This document shows positions 41,335 through 64,000 of a stretch of 64,000 nucleotides of DNA, in pieces. The notes beneath the pieces were generated by a model. That model saw only the letters and a program-made list of their open reading frames with translations. It had not been told where the DNA came from and did not search any database. The translations under genes and the position numbers were made by a program. The stretch is from Glandiceps talaboti (taxonomy: Eukaryota; Hemichordata; Enteropneusta; Spengelidae): the NCBI RefSeq assembly GCF_964340395.1, contig NC_135568.1, forward strand, positions 13,824,276 through 13,888,275. The letters run 5' to 3'. Every line of letters starts with the position of its first letter. Position 1 is the stretch's first letter.

Positions 41335-43163
41335 GGGACCGGTCAGTTTCTCTAGCCTGGGGCGGGGGGCAGTGGATTCTCCCATCGGTCCGACAAAAAG
41401 TCACTGACACCCTCCCCCCCCCCCATCTGTAAGACCGAAAACAGGCTGATCCCCCTATCACTCAATTCTAGAACATGATTACCCACCCCTCCCCATATAT
41501 CATATTCACATGATGATAGACATTTTTTGTTCGTGACTCAGTGTGCACTGCTTGACCGTCTTGCAAATACTTTATAAGATTCTGGGATAGGACAATCATA
41601 TATAATTATTGAATACAAAGGGTAAATGTATTCCAAAAAGAGTTTAACAGCATCTTGACAGTGAAAGGTAGGGGGAAAGCTTGAGAAGGGAATATGTACA
41701 CTTCTCATGGGGGTTCGAGGTCCCATAGAATCCCTGGAGGTTTTTTTTCACTCTGGAAGTCAATTCTGAGACTATTCAGACACTTTCAGACAATAATTTC
41801 CAAGCTTTGCAAGTCAGCACCAACATGTAAAAAGCAACTACATAGGGTTGAAATATTTTTGGAATATAGTTTGATAGCATCTTGACAGTAAGAGGTAAGT
41901 GGAAGAGCTTGAGACTGGGATGTGTCCACCTCACATGGGGGTGGGGGTGGTTCTAGGGGGTCTCCCCCTAGAAGCCCTGGAGGTTTTCTTACTCTTTAAA
42001 GCCAATATTTAGGCTATTCAGACCCTTTCAAGCAATAACTCAATCCATGCTTTACAAGACAGCACCATCAAGTATCAGAAACTATTCTTTATAACTTACA
42101 TAGGGTTGAAATATGTTCTTAAAATGTTAAATGACATCATTGTAGTAAAGGTCAGCACATCTAATGGTTATCATTGGTAGGAAAGATTTCGACTTTTAGG
42201 CAATTTTAAACTATCTTGGCAAACATTTCACATCACAAAAGACAATATCATCTCAAATTAGAATAGGGTGAAAATATTTAAGAAAAGTTTAATACCATTA
42301 TGACAGTAGAAAGGTTGGCCATGGTGTATCTGATTGTTGGTTGAATGCATGATGACCTGGGGGGGGGGGGCGGTGAGGGAGTCCTTGGGGTTTTTCTCCT
42401 ACCAGATCTGGAATTTTTTTGTTTCTATTAAGGCAATTAATTTTTTTAAAGTTTATTCATAACCTTTGAGGTACTATTTCCAAGTTTTAAATGCGTTTCC
42501 CATATCACATAAAAATGGAGCATTAATATTGCATGTATAGTAAAGTCACTGGTATGTTAAAGAACTTTAGGTGGTCATACATACCTAGTGTATAATAGAA
42601 ACAGAAAGCTGACCAGATGTGGTGATTTGCAGTGTCGATAACATGCAGTGTCCGAAATAGAAATTAAAGTGTATTAATAACTTCTGACAAGTTCATACTG
42701 AAGAGTAGAACAATTTGACTTCTTTTATAAATTACCAATGAAGATTACCATTACGAAATGTTCATTACCATTACGAAATGTTCAAGTTCAATTTGGCCTC
42801 AAAGTGCAATATAAGTGAAGCATTAATTGTGAAACAGCCAAGCATTTACATGAAATGTTCTGTAACTAGTGTGGTAGCTAGGTAATACATGTATATGAAT
42901 ATGTATATGTATAGTTTATGTTGGAACTCTTACGTGAAGTAATATGAAAGAATTGATGTAAGAAACAGGGACAAGAACAAATATTTACATGTACCACATT
43001 TCAGACAAGGATTTTTTCTTCCATCACAATCCAAAAGACATCGACCCTCCCCCTATCCACAATGTTCAAAACAGCATGACCCCCCCCCCCCCACTGCCAA
43101 TTTCAAAAACAGGGTGACACCCCCCACCAATCCGCCCCCCGGTCGAAGAAACTGACCGGTCCC
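41335..43163. mobile_element. about 1.8-kb element with GGGACCGGTCAGTTTC inverted ends and internal tandem repeats
   Basis: The left end reads GGGACCGGTCAGTTTCTC and the right end is its inverse (GAAACTGACCGGTCCC), each followed inward by C/G-rich runs. Inside, a unit of about 235-255 bp (TAGGGTTGAAATATTTTTGG ... CATCTTGACAGTRA ... CTGGAGGTTTT) repeats about four times in diverged form from about 41605 to 42500. No transposase frame is visible. The superfamily is undetermined, as a clean target duplication was not seen. Confidence 0.65.
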
Positions 43164-43502
43164 TTAGTTTGCAGTGCGTTTAATAACACAATAACAGTTA
43201 TGTAAACCGAGATTACAGTCTATAATACTAAGCGAACGTTTTGTCGGGGATATTTCAATTTTGTTTTCGCGATTTTCCGGATTTCTTATATTATTTTTTC
43301 TTTCTATTTCCTACCTGATATCACAGACAAATACATAGTCTTGCTGCTAGACTTTCGGGCTTTCTTTCGATGCTATAACTATAAGCGAACGAAGTTCGCA
43401 TGTGAGGGCTTGCCCGATGTTCCATCCTCGATAGCGTTGTTCGGCTGTGTGTCGTATTTTATCGGAAGAACATCCGAGGGCTAGCTGATAGACTAACAAA
43501 TA

Positions 43503-43526
43503 CACAGACAAGTATACTTGTCTGTG
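43503..43526. repeat. 24-bp perfect palindrome
   Basis: CACAGACAAGTATACTTGTC plus its closing TGTG reads the same on both strands. Confidence 0.9.
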
Positions 43527-43626
43527 CTGATATCACTGTCTTATCTGAGTTTATCAGCTTTGCATTAATTAGTAGCTTGCTAGAACAAACTCACTGTTTG
43601 CCCAAATTAACGCATTATGCCATGAG

Positions 43627-43699
43627 TGTAAACATCCACTGATCCGACTAATGGAGGTGTCCGTGTTACCTCCATTAGTCGGATCAGTGGATGTTTACA
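43627..43699. repeat. hairpin with 32-nt perfect arms and 9-nt loop
   Basis: TGTAAACATCCACTGATCCG... (43627-43658) is exactly inverted at 43668-43699, with loop GTCCGTGTT. It is not part of a recognised gene. It could be a small foldback element or a structured RNA, but no flanking evidence supports either. Confidence 0.85.
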
Positions 43700-44048
43700 T
43701 ATTATAGCTGGTTTATTAAAACCATGGCTGTATACATCCATGATACATCCAAGTTACAACCAACAAAAGAACAAGTTAAAAAATGATTTAGAAAATACAC
43801 AGCACCATATTTTCATATCATTACTTTATTACATGGCACCTTGTAGGGAAAAGATATTTCTAAAGGGCAAAAAAAGGTAAACAAACAAAAAACTAATTTA
43901 TGTAAAGAAAAAAAGAAACTAAAGTACGAACGAACAAACAAATATTATAATAACATGGCCACTTCCAAGCCCTTGCGCCTATAGAGGGCTACTGACACAC
44001 AGTAATTGAGAGACAAAACCAATATTGATGATGCGATAGCAACTATAC

Positions 44049-44054
44049 TTTATT
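44049..44054 (-). terminator. candidate polyadenylation signal of the FTP/lectin gene
   Basis: The minus strand reads AATAAA about 300 nt after the stop codon at 44358. Confidence 0.35.
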
Positions 44055-44357
44055 ACCATAGATATTTGAAACCGTTTACAGCAAGATGAAATGCAATATT
44101 CAATCGTCCACTCTATTCACTTTTCTTACATTGCGTCTTTTTCAAAAAGAATTACATAAAGAGATAGACATTCGCATGCTCTTGTTTATAGTATTGAGAC
44201 CAGCATATTGTTGGCAATAATCAGTAGTGTGTGTTATGTTACCTTGTCAACAATGAACAGTTGCGATTAGGGAAAAAGAGAATTATATTAAGTGCACGGT
44301 ATTATTTATAACTTTGAGATTTATAGGTTATCCAAATACACTCAATTATGGCACCAT

Positions 44358-54962
<10,605 letters not shown>

Positions 54963-54989
54963 CTGCCAAGAAGATGAAAAACAACGCTG

Positions 54990-57900
54990 ATTATTAGACA
55001 TCCCAGCATTAAATGTATTTACACTAACTTTGACCGAAACTATCAAAACTTAAAGATGAATGTGATTTATATTACTTTATTCAGTAGAAGACCACCTTGC
55101 CGGATGGCTATTAATGCCATGTATTTTAAAATTCTCCTGTATTATTTTGCATACAAAGGGGTAGTTCTAGAGTTCTGTTCAGACTTCGAGCTGTGTACAT
55201 TCCTTCAAACTTCAGAGTATTGAATATTTTCTTATCGAGTATGGAAACATCTCAAGACTTATACAGGTCATCCTGTCATTCCTTTAAGTCTATATGAGGT
55301 ACCATGTGATAAAACATAGCTTCGGGCACTATCGAGAATAGTGGGCCTCTGTGTATTCTTTCACGCTTCAATATACTGGTATTTTCCTGTACAGGGAATG
55401 AATTCATCACAAGCGCTTGTGGCATTCAACAATACTACGCATCGGTGATATACACCATTGAAAGGCGACCACTTTTGCCATATCACAGAGTTTATATCAC
55501 ACGTTTGCTACTTTTTAAAAAAAATGTATCCATGATATTAATAATAATTAATTTATTGATAAAACAGACAGGCTCAATTCTGAAATATATTCAATTAAGT
55601 TATGATTATGTATGTATTCCATCAAAGGTTAGCGCAGCGTATATACAAAGTTTAATAGTAGTTACCATGTCAACCAGTGACCAGTGTTATCTCACATATC
55701 TCACAAACAATTGTTCTAGTTATCTAAAAATTTCGCCGAACAGAAAATTTAATTCATATTTGTATTATTTATGAATTAATATGCCCTTTAATACGATATT
55801 TATCGTTAGTATCTGAATGCTATGGTGTTACGACAAAATCCAATATGGCCACCACTGAATGCAGTGCTACCTTGGAAAGGTGAACCGGAAGTTGTGGAGG
55901 TTGACTTTTTTTTTTTACAGTAGCGCTGCGTAGGACGATGGCGTATACGAGTCACCCATGAAGTAGGTTTTACCCCAAAGTCACAGCTGCTTTAGGTAGG
56001 AGCCACGTTAGATCATTATATTAAAGGGTAGATTTGTTCAATGCGAATTTGAATAAATATTTAGGTTCAGCGAAATTTCTATGGCACGAGTACAAAGTTT
56101 GACAGGAGAGTACAGGAACGCTGGTCGGCGGATGACTGAACTAATAAATTGGAAGTACTAGTGCATATACGATGCTAGCACTAGTAGAAAAAATAGTACA
56201 GTTTACGACACTTTCCGTACTATAGTTCAGATTGAGTTCAATTCTGTACTTTTATGCTGATGAGGTGGACGTTTCTGTACTTTCCCATTAGCGCCTGTCT
56301 AATCGGATTATACTCGATCTGAAAAATAGTTCAGATTGCGAGTCGGAAGTGATTTGAATACATTTGCATTTAGTTCAGAATATATTCATGAGTTCACCCC
56401 CATAACCGGGCAGTAAACAAATGAATATTCAAATCTATCTCGCCTGCATGTGATTCAAGGCGTGTACACTAATTGTTTGACCCACAGAAAACTAACAGTA
56501 ACACTATTTAGTTAGTTAGTTGTCTGTGTTTGACCACATGAAGGCGGAGGGGGAGGGTGCAAAAGAAAAGGGTTACACACATGTACAGTGTATGATATGA
56601 TGAGAGCTACATTTAATGTACATGTACATACGAACTGACATGTATACGTACATGTACAACTACGCTAGCATGTAAACGTTAGCAAAAACTCTTACTACTA
56701 CCTCAGACCACTAAAATACTAGAGTGGTCTGAGCTACTACTACTTGCAAAAAGTATTTACAAGCATTTCCATGTAGGTCAATGAAATATCACCTATGTGG
56801 GTTATACTTCAATAGTCGGTCAAACAGCGTAAAGGTCTACATTCTACAATGACAGACATGATTGTTCAACTCGGTGCGATCTAAGATGAATTCACGGTGT
56901 ATATTTGGTTACGTCGCCTTTGAATTGATGATGACGACTCGTCCGACCTAGACTGTTCTGGTCCAGTTTCAAGTGAAAGTCAGAATTATCACGGTGCCAT
57001 TGATTATACTAACTGTGATGAAACTCGCCCACTCTAGTCTCTATGACTTCATTAGCCCCAAAATGCAAGAACTTAATAATGGTATTGTAAATCGAAGTTC
57101 ATGCATGCTCTGACTGTCGCCTGTTTTTTGTTTTCTTACATTTTATACAATTTTGAATTGTTAGCTTTGTATTTCCTGTATTAATGTTGAAAACTGGTCT
57201 TTTTACTGTGCGTCTTCAATGCGCAGGTAAAATAGTGTGTTAATCTAGCATCGTGAGTACGCGCTCGCTTATGGTTTCGCATACCTTGGACTGCCTGTCA
57301 TTCAGTATTGTTTTAGCCTATTTATTTCTAAAGAAAAATGGTCTGTAAAGGGACTGCTTTAGTTGTCACAGTGCCTTTGTGGATTTATAAATCGATTTAT
57401 GACAAGTGAGTCTACCTATTTTTTTCCGACCCACTCAGTCAAGGAGTGCGATACACCAATCACCGTGTATTTAGCTTTGTATACAGTGTATGGATAATAG
57501 CAAGTTTCGGGACTGAAAAATCATAAATTGTTTGTTAGACTTATTTTTTATTCAATGTAATCTGGGTTGATTGGGAATTTTCAGATATCAGGATTTAAAC
57601 CTCGGATTTCAACTCAGAAAGGCTATATTTTTTGCCTCAGTCTGAATTATATTAGTAGAACTCTCACCAACGTTCCCAATGTGAAGTGATCTGAAAGTTG
57701 GTGAGAGGTCCTCACGTTGGATTGCAGCACTGCATGTTCTTGCCGAGAAGATAAAGAGGTGTAGTAATTATGGTTTAAAACTGACTTTTACAAACGCCAG
57801 TCGTGTAGGGTCTATGATTTTTTATGTTGTGGATGAATGCGGCACTTTGATCTGAACCTCAGACCACTATAATAGGAACAGACTAGAATCGCTTTTTGTT

Positions 57901-60900
57901 TTAGGTGTAAATGGGGCTCTAAACCCATCTTCTCTGTCGTGCATGGTTACCCTTCAAACCTGCTTCAAGCCGAACGTTGTGCAAAACGATACTTCGTGTC
58001 TTTACGGGGTTTTTTTTGCAATTGTGTTTTAGTGGCCTGAGTCTGAACAAGTGTTCATACAGTACAGCAAAGTCCCACCAACAAAATCCATAGCAATAGA
58101 TGCAGGAAAACCTCAGTATGGGCGACGGTGAAATCATGGTGTTAATTCTAAAACTTTTGAAAGCAAGAACATATGTTTGTGCAACTTTTGTATTAAAAGC
58201 ATACCATTCCAATTCAAGGACAACGATTTTGTTCAGAAATGGTGGTAGGACTATAATCCTTCCTACCTCCTTCCTTCCTACCTCCATAGTTCAAAACCGC
58301 TGATCGTAACTGCATGGTACAGCGCATCTACATTTATTTCTGAGTTCCGGAGGGCATTATTTGATAAGTACCCCATTCGTCCCTGTATTAGATCTTGTAT
58401 AGTCATAACATTACAAAGATATGTGATTGTTGTGATCATTTCATTTGCTCATTATGTATTCAAGTGTAGTCAAATTTTCTTGGGTGTATGAGCAACTTTA
58501 CTTCACCAATAAATTCTACTTTCTCACGAGTATTGTAAAATAACATGGCTATAATATGATACTACACAGCACGTTTTAGACGTATTTGCATATCAATGTC
58601 ATCTTCAAATTTTCTTGAAGAATTCTTCATCCAGATACTCTAACATACCTGCACACCAAATGTCAGCCCATTCAATCGATTAGTTTTGCGGCTGTCATTC
58701 ATTTTTACTTTGAATTCTTTTATTTACAAAACAAATGACAGTTTTTGACCCCAAAAATGACCAAAAACAGAAAATTGAAAATATCTTGCTGTCATAAACA
58801 AATATGAATAGACTTCTCGATAAAATTCCATTTACTCATTGGGAACATCGAACGTTCAATGTCAAAAAGTCGCACTGGCGCAAAGTATCATGGGAAAACT
58901 TTCTTTGGCACACCTCACTTAGGAAATATAGCCGCAACAAAAAAGTTAATACTGGGATCATGTCTTTTTAAATTTAGCCTTTACCTTATAGAATAGAAGT
59001 ATCAAAAGTGTATGCACTAACAAGTATCTGTGGTTTGTGCAAACATGCCAAATCGCTGATGATTGTTAAACAACAAAACTTTGCATACCATTGTCATTAA
59101 TAATTCTACGTTTTACTTCTGAATCAGTTCTAAACACTTACGATTGAAATGATCGTCAACGATACGCTGATTTGTAGTTGAGGGTAATTAAAAATATTTT
59201 ACAATGACGATTTCGACCATTAGCCGATGGAGGTGACCCCAACCAAACCTGTCACAAGATGTAAACTTGCACACTTTTTGTGTGTCAATATGTCTGTTCT
59301 GGTCAGTCTGTTTTGGGAATTTATGGTACACTCACTGTCGCAGTTTTCAGCCAGGGTCACGTTATTCGACGATTACTATTTGGATAAACACTGCAAAAAA
59401 GTAACACCCGTCATTGTTGCTTAGACATTTTCCTAGGGTCTTTTTCAACATGATTTATAGTAAGAAGTAACTTTGTTGATGGTGTAGTCACTGAATTTAT
59501 AACCCTACATCGATGACTTAGTAATTGAACACGCAAATGAATTATCATGAACACTGATCTACAACCGATCCGACCCTGGGATTCGATCACAATTCATGGC
59601 GTCGCTTGCCAGTCTATGTCTATGTCTTGGTCACGCAAACGTGAACACTCTGATATCTGAAACACTTCTTTGCTCCAGATACGCACCTTTTTTTCATGGA
59701 AAATGTCATATAGTTTGAAGTAAGCTGGGAGAAAATATTAATGAGATATTTGTAGATTTAAATAAGAGTGAAATGATAGTCAAGTGATTTTGAACCATCT
59801 CCGTGTATTTTGCTTTAGCGAAAACACTGACAACTACTAGTATGTGATCGCCCGGTCGTCAAATTGCAAAGAACAATGAAGAACAGCTGAACACCTTCCT
59901 GTGGTCATCTGTTCCTTTCCGTACCGACTCTCAATTGTTTTGCTGCGTTTACTTGTATATCTTTAATAACAATAGTTTTTTAACTAACACCAATGTTCTT
60001 CCACTTTCTTTGCTTTCAAAATCAGTCACTTACTGTTGTAGCCAGTCAAAGACAGCCATCCTCAACTGGAAACACACCATGACAACAAAGATATACCAGA
60101 AAGTCATGACGTTTTGAATCATATCATTCGGCCCCCAACCCTGTTTTTGACAATTAAAAAATGCTCTACTACCCATCACAGCCAGTATCAATCAGACTTT
60201 TTCCATATATTATATTCCACCCTAACTTAACCCATATGACCGCCCCATTTATAACTCGTATGTCCGGACATGAACATGATTGGCTTTTCGCTGACCAAGG
60301 GGTATGAGACCATATGTGGAAGTGGGGGATAAGCTTATCAAATATGACCGTAGTTCCATGTAAATTAAAACTTATAGTTATGCTTATAGTCGTTACGTTT
60401 TCAGTTTATTGTGGTACCCGCTTGATGCTTTCTCTGAAGATGCCGACGGGATCAGTCTAAAATTCAGTTCTGGTGTATAAACTACAATGTATCACACATA
60501 TCATGACTCTCACTATCCAATCCATCGGCTATACACTGGAGAACACAAGGACTATACTGACTGTTTTCTATCCAGCACGAAATAAATTGAGAATACGTGG
60601 AACTTATATGTACATGAACAGTAGCTCCGACAACTCTGACAAGTCTCTATATACCCCACCAGGCCTCTTTGCTGGAGTTCGCGGAGCGTGTGTTGTCAGT
60701 GCTAATCTCGTCTAGTTCCTATCACCGTGTTCCTAAACAGTATCGTTACCATTTACACCTCCACTCACTAAACTTGGTTTAGTCATAGAAAATAGAGAGG
60801 ACCCTCTCTATTGTCTATGGTTTAGTTAGATACCAATTGGCATCTGGACTAGAGCTAATCACGAGTCCATCACAACGTGCATGCATCATTTTCTGATGTC

Positions 60901-61425
60901 CGCATTTGATTTGGACATTGAAGTAAATGATTTTACATTTCTGAGTCTCATTCGGTATTTTTCCACTGTTCTATATGTGGTAGCTACTACTTTTGGCACA
61001 ATAAAAAAAAAAGATGTTACGAAGACGAAAAAAAATATAATCGAGATGCACGATAAACATTTTTGGAAAAAAAGTCACATAAATGACTGCAGTATCCATA
61101 TTTTTAATTGGCATGATTGAAGACTTTAAAAAATGAATGATGATAAAAGTGAGATTTTGCCTCAGTGATGGTTTTTCTATACAAGCGATAACATCACGAT
61201 ACCGGGTACTTCACAAACATTATCTCACTGACTTCAAAACCATAGTGACTAAATCGTTTCGTACAATTAGACGGCATGATGTTTTTTACGTCTCGCACAA
61301 GCATATACAATGGTACACTTTACCAAATTGTAATAGACCATGTAAATATTACATTGACCGATGCAGATCTTGCTCGCGCAGGTTGGGTAGATTTATATGC
61401 TACGTTATGCCTTAGGCCTAAAAAA
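54990..61425. other. no exon recognised; expected to hold the 5' part of the FTP/lectin gene
   Basis: Neither strand shows an FTP first-half exon or a convincing signal-peptide exon. A fragment of dispersed repeat family 1 (AATCCAATATGGCCACC) is near 55839-55856. Small inverted repeats occur at 56709-56740 (CTCAGACCACT) and 60794-60823 (AATAGAGAGG). Open frames in this stretch lack homology support. Confidence 0.4.
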
Positions 61426-61429
61426 TAAC

Positions 61430-61690
61430 TGTTTGGTTTCTGTTACCCGACCCACCTAGTTTTTCACTGCCGACCCTTAACTTTTTTTTTACGTGTTCTT
61501 GAAAAACTAACAAAATCGCAACAATTGTGAAGTCTCACGAGACATAGTGGATGCAGAAACTGACATCAACTTAAAAAGACAATATAAAACTGTTCCTCCA
61601 ATCTGTAATGGTTGTACATCTAATGGAAAGAAGCCAATAACACAGAGATCATTTGGAAAAAAATGGAAAACCAGAATTAGACACTCGCAC
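61430..61690 (+). repeat. dispersed repeat family 2, copy 3
   Basis: GGTTTCTGTTACCCGACCCA, TAGTTTTTCACTGCCGACCC, ATAGTGGATGCAGAAACTGA and AAACTGTTCCTCCAATCTGT match the copies at 27065-27305 and 51838-52075. Confidence 0.75.
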
Positions 61691-62109
61691 ATGAATAAAA
61701 ATAAATCTACCTACCCCACCTATTTATTTATTTTGCCTAATCGGAACAACACAATTTTTTTAATAGGCCTATTTCCTAACTCAAGCTTAAATTATTGGAC
61801 CCTTGTGAACCAAAAATGTGCGAAAATACAACGCCAAAATAGTAACGCTTTGCACGGTTTTCACACTGAGCAATACGATTAGATCATAGACAGTGAAGTT
61901 CTCCAGTGTCTCTGGTTAGACCGACAACAATGAAACCGTTAGCGGGATCTCAGAGTCATACTCATTCACATACAATTTTTTATGGCTGTTCACGTTGGTT
62001 AGCAACATCTCTGTCTTTGAGTTTGAATGAAATCGCTGCCATTCCCTACAGGAAACTGTTCTATGGAATTACATGCCAGGAGCGCTTTCAATATCATAGA
62101 ATGTTTTGT

Positions 62110-62166
62110 TGATCTTTTTTATTCTTTTTTTCTTTTTTTTTTTCTTCTTTTTTTTGGGGGGGGGGT
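62110..62166. repeat. T-rich tract ending in a G run
   Basis: T runs with C interruptions followed by 10 G, the same layout as at 53530-53590. It may mark the start of a related element. Confidence 0.6.
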
Positions 62167-62169
62167 CGA

Positions 62170-64000
62170 CAACTTTTACCAAGACAACCATTATATTAAT
62201 CATTATAGTAACTACCTAGCATGGCTAATAGCCATACTGAGGTAGAACTGTAGATTGCTAAAATGTTATGGGTTGCTGGTTGTACACAACCTCAGCATAT
62301 GCCACTTGACTTTCAGGCATTAATAGGTGGCAGAAATAGTCCGCACCAGGGCCGCTCTGTAGTCCGCATAAAAGGGTGACTAAGCCCAGACAATATTGTC
62401 CAGACCAGATTTGGAGGTGTGAACGCATTTAAAGCTGACTCGGTTCTAAATCTTGGTGCATATTCATGAGGTCGACACCTAGAAAATGAACCATGTGTAC
62501 ATTTCTTTTGTCTTTTGTTAGTTAATTTATGCGGGTAAACTGTGTCTTCACTAACATTTTCCACTAAAAGTTTCAAAATTGTCTTGTTTTTTGAAGGACT
62601 ACTATAATAATATTTCACCGCCCTTGCTTTATTGTCATATCAGGAAAGTCAAGAACTTGACAAAAGCTATTCAAAACAAAGTAATCAAAGTTGTAAAACC
62701 AAAATGGTGCCGTGGAGAGTTGTGTCTGGTCATGTTCTGATCATGGAAGTATAACCCACGGTCTGATCTAGTAGCAGTATATCAACGACGAATCTACATT
62801 ACAAACAAACAAACAAACAACACACACACACACACGGTGATATTAAAAAGCACGCAACACAAAGGTTGGTTCACATCCCTCGCATCAGTACCGGTACCCA
62901 TTCTACTGAGTTATAAATATAAATCACATTCTCAGCTACAACATTGAACTTGTATGATACAAAAATCTTCAGAATGTGCGGGCCATATTTTCACTACCGG
63001 CATTGGCAGTCACCATCACTGCCTTTAAAAAAAATTAATACAGATAAATGGAAGCAAAAACAATCCTCTTGACGGTAGTTTAGTAGTCAGTTATGAATTA
63101 TGTAACGTTAAATAACGCTATTCAAATATTTCCCTCTATGCCTCCCATATACCGATAGTAAATCTTCAAACATCCATACAGACATGCGGACTTTGCTCCC
63201 TACTAGATACATCCATGTTTTACGTTACTTTCGTATTGCAAATTTAGCTGATGATGTCATGTCAAAGCCACGTGGTCTAAAAACCTGAATCTCCGTACAT
63301 ACATTTCGATATGAAATTATTTATCCGTGATGTTTAGAATTTTGGTCGGTCAATATAGTTTCAATGACCAAGTGTGACCCCCACTGATGTCTAAAGTACT
63401 AATATCAGTACCTGACCGGCCATGGCCATGGCCTTGTTTTTGTTTTTGATTTTCTTCAATATTCAAATCTACGTAATGTCTGGTTTGTTAGGCCATAAAT
63501 TCCAAGCATATTTACCATGATATCACAAATATAGACCAGTTACAGAAAGTAATAAGTGTCAGCAAAATACTGTAATATCGACACTGTTTCACGGATTTTA
63601 GGGACGCTGGTGCTTGGATTATTTTACGGTTGACATTACCTAGCCAGTAATATAAGGAGTAGTACATGGGTATTTTATCCCTGGACTCTCTGTCTGTTTA
63701 TATCGAAATGGAATAAGCTGAAACAGTTCTTCTTTGAGCAGGAAATATGTTGTGATTATGGATATTATATATATACATGTATATAATTGCCAACACATCG
63801 GCAACGAGAGTAATGACATTGACTATACGTAATATGTAAAGATGTAGTGTAAAATTGGAATACGGTCGTCAGGAACTAGATTAGGGTAGGGGGAGGCTCA
63901 GGAGAAAAATTGTTGTCACGGGAAAAAAACGAATTGGGACGTGCGTGAAAATTCGGATTGTCTGAAAGGGGCCCGGAGTCACGTACAAATATTTTGCTCA
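62170..64000. other. intergenic, nothing recognised beyond a short (AAAC)n/(AC)n tract
   Basis: AAAC/AC repeats lie at about 62803-62835. No exon, RNA gene or conserved element was identified in the remainder. Confidence 0.4.

Noticed and set aside
57919-58287. 122-codon minus-strand frame and other long frames in 55-64 kb
   Set aside because: No domain resemblance, splice context or conservation signal; consistent with chance.

Overview
This window is animal nuclear DNA, AT-rich and full of repeats. It has spliced genes with GT-AG introns of roughly 0.1-3 kb, abundant (ATGT)n, (TA)n and (GA)n microsatellites, short inverted-repeat transposons, a tRNA-like SINE and LINE remnants. The gene families (Integrator subunit 10, alpha-2,8-sialyltransferase-like enzymes, F-type lectin/FTP domains) suit a marine invertebrate. 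A deuterostome such as a hemichordate, lancelet or echinoderm is most likely, but the species cannot be fixed from sequence alone.

Layout. 1-7200: no gene; minisatellites, a hAT-like element inserted in a LINE fragment, and the INTS10 upstream region. 7210-20696 (+): a complete 18-exon INTS10 gene (687 codons), including one U12-type intron. 20716-21070: an inverted-repeat element forming the proximal INTS10 3' region. 23697-28198 (-): complete five-exon ST8Sia-like gene A (386 aa). 28.2-34.8 kb: intergenic, with a CRE/TATA-like cluster, LINE debris and a perfect 148-bp palindrome set in (TA)n. 34867-39322 (-): ST8Sia-like gene B (374 aa), a diverged tandem paralogue of A. 39.3-44.3 kb: (TA)n hairpins, microsatellites and a 1.8-kb inverted-repeat element. 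44358-54962 (-): a multi-FTP-domain protein ending in an F-type lectin domain; its 5' end was not found. 55-64 kb: no recognisable coding exon.

Exons were assembled by hand from splice sites, reading phase and remembered family homology. All three complete models close in frame. INTS10 is a housekeeping snRNA/mRNA 3'-processing gene. The three minus-strand genes (two sialyltransferase-like enzymes and a lectin-like protein) may form a small glycan synthesis/recognition neighbourhood, which is inference. The most interesting coding observation is that both sialyltransferase paralogues have lost the usual Asn of sialylmotif L and carry Glu in sialylmotif S where Ser/Thr is expected.
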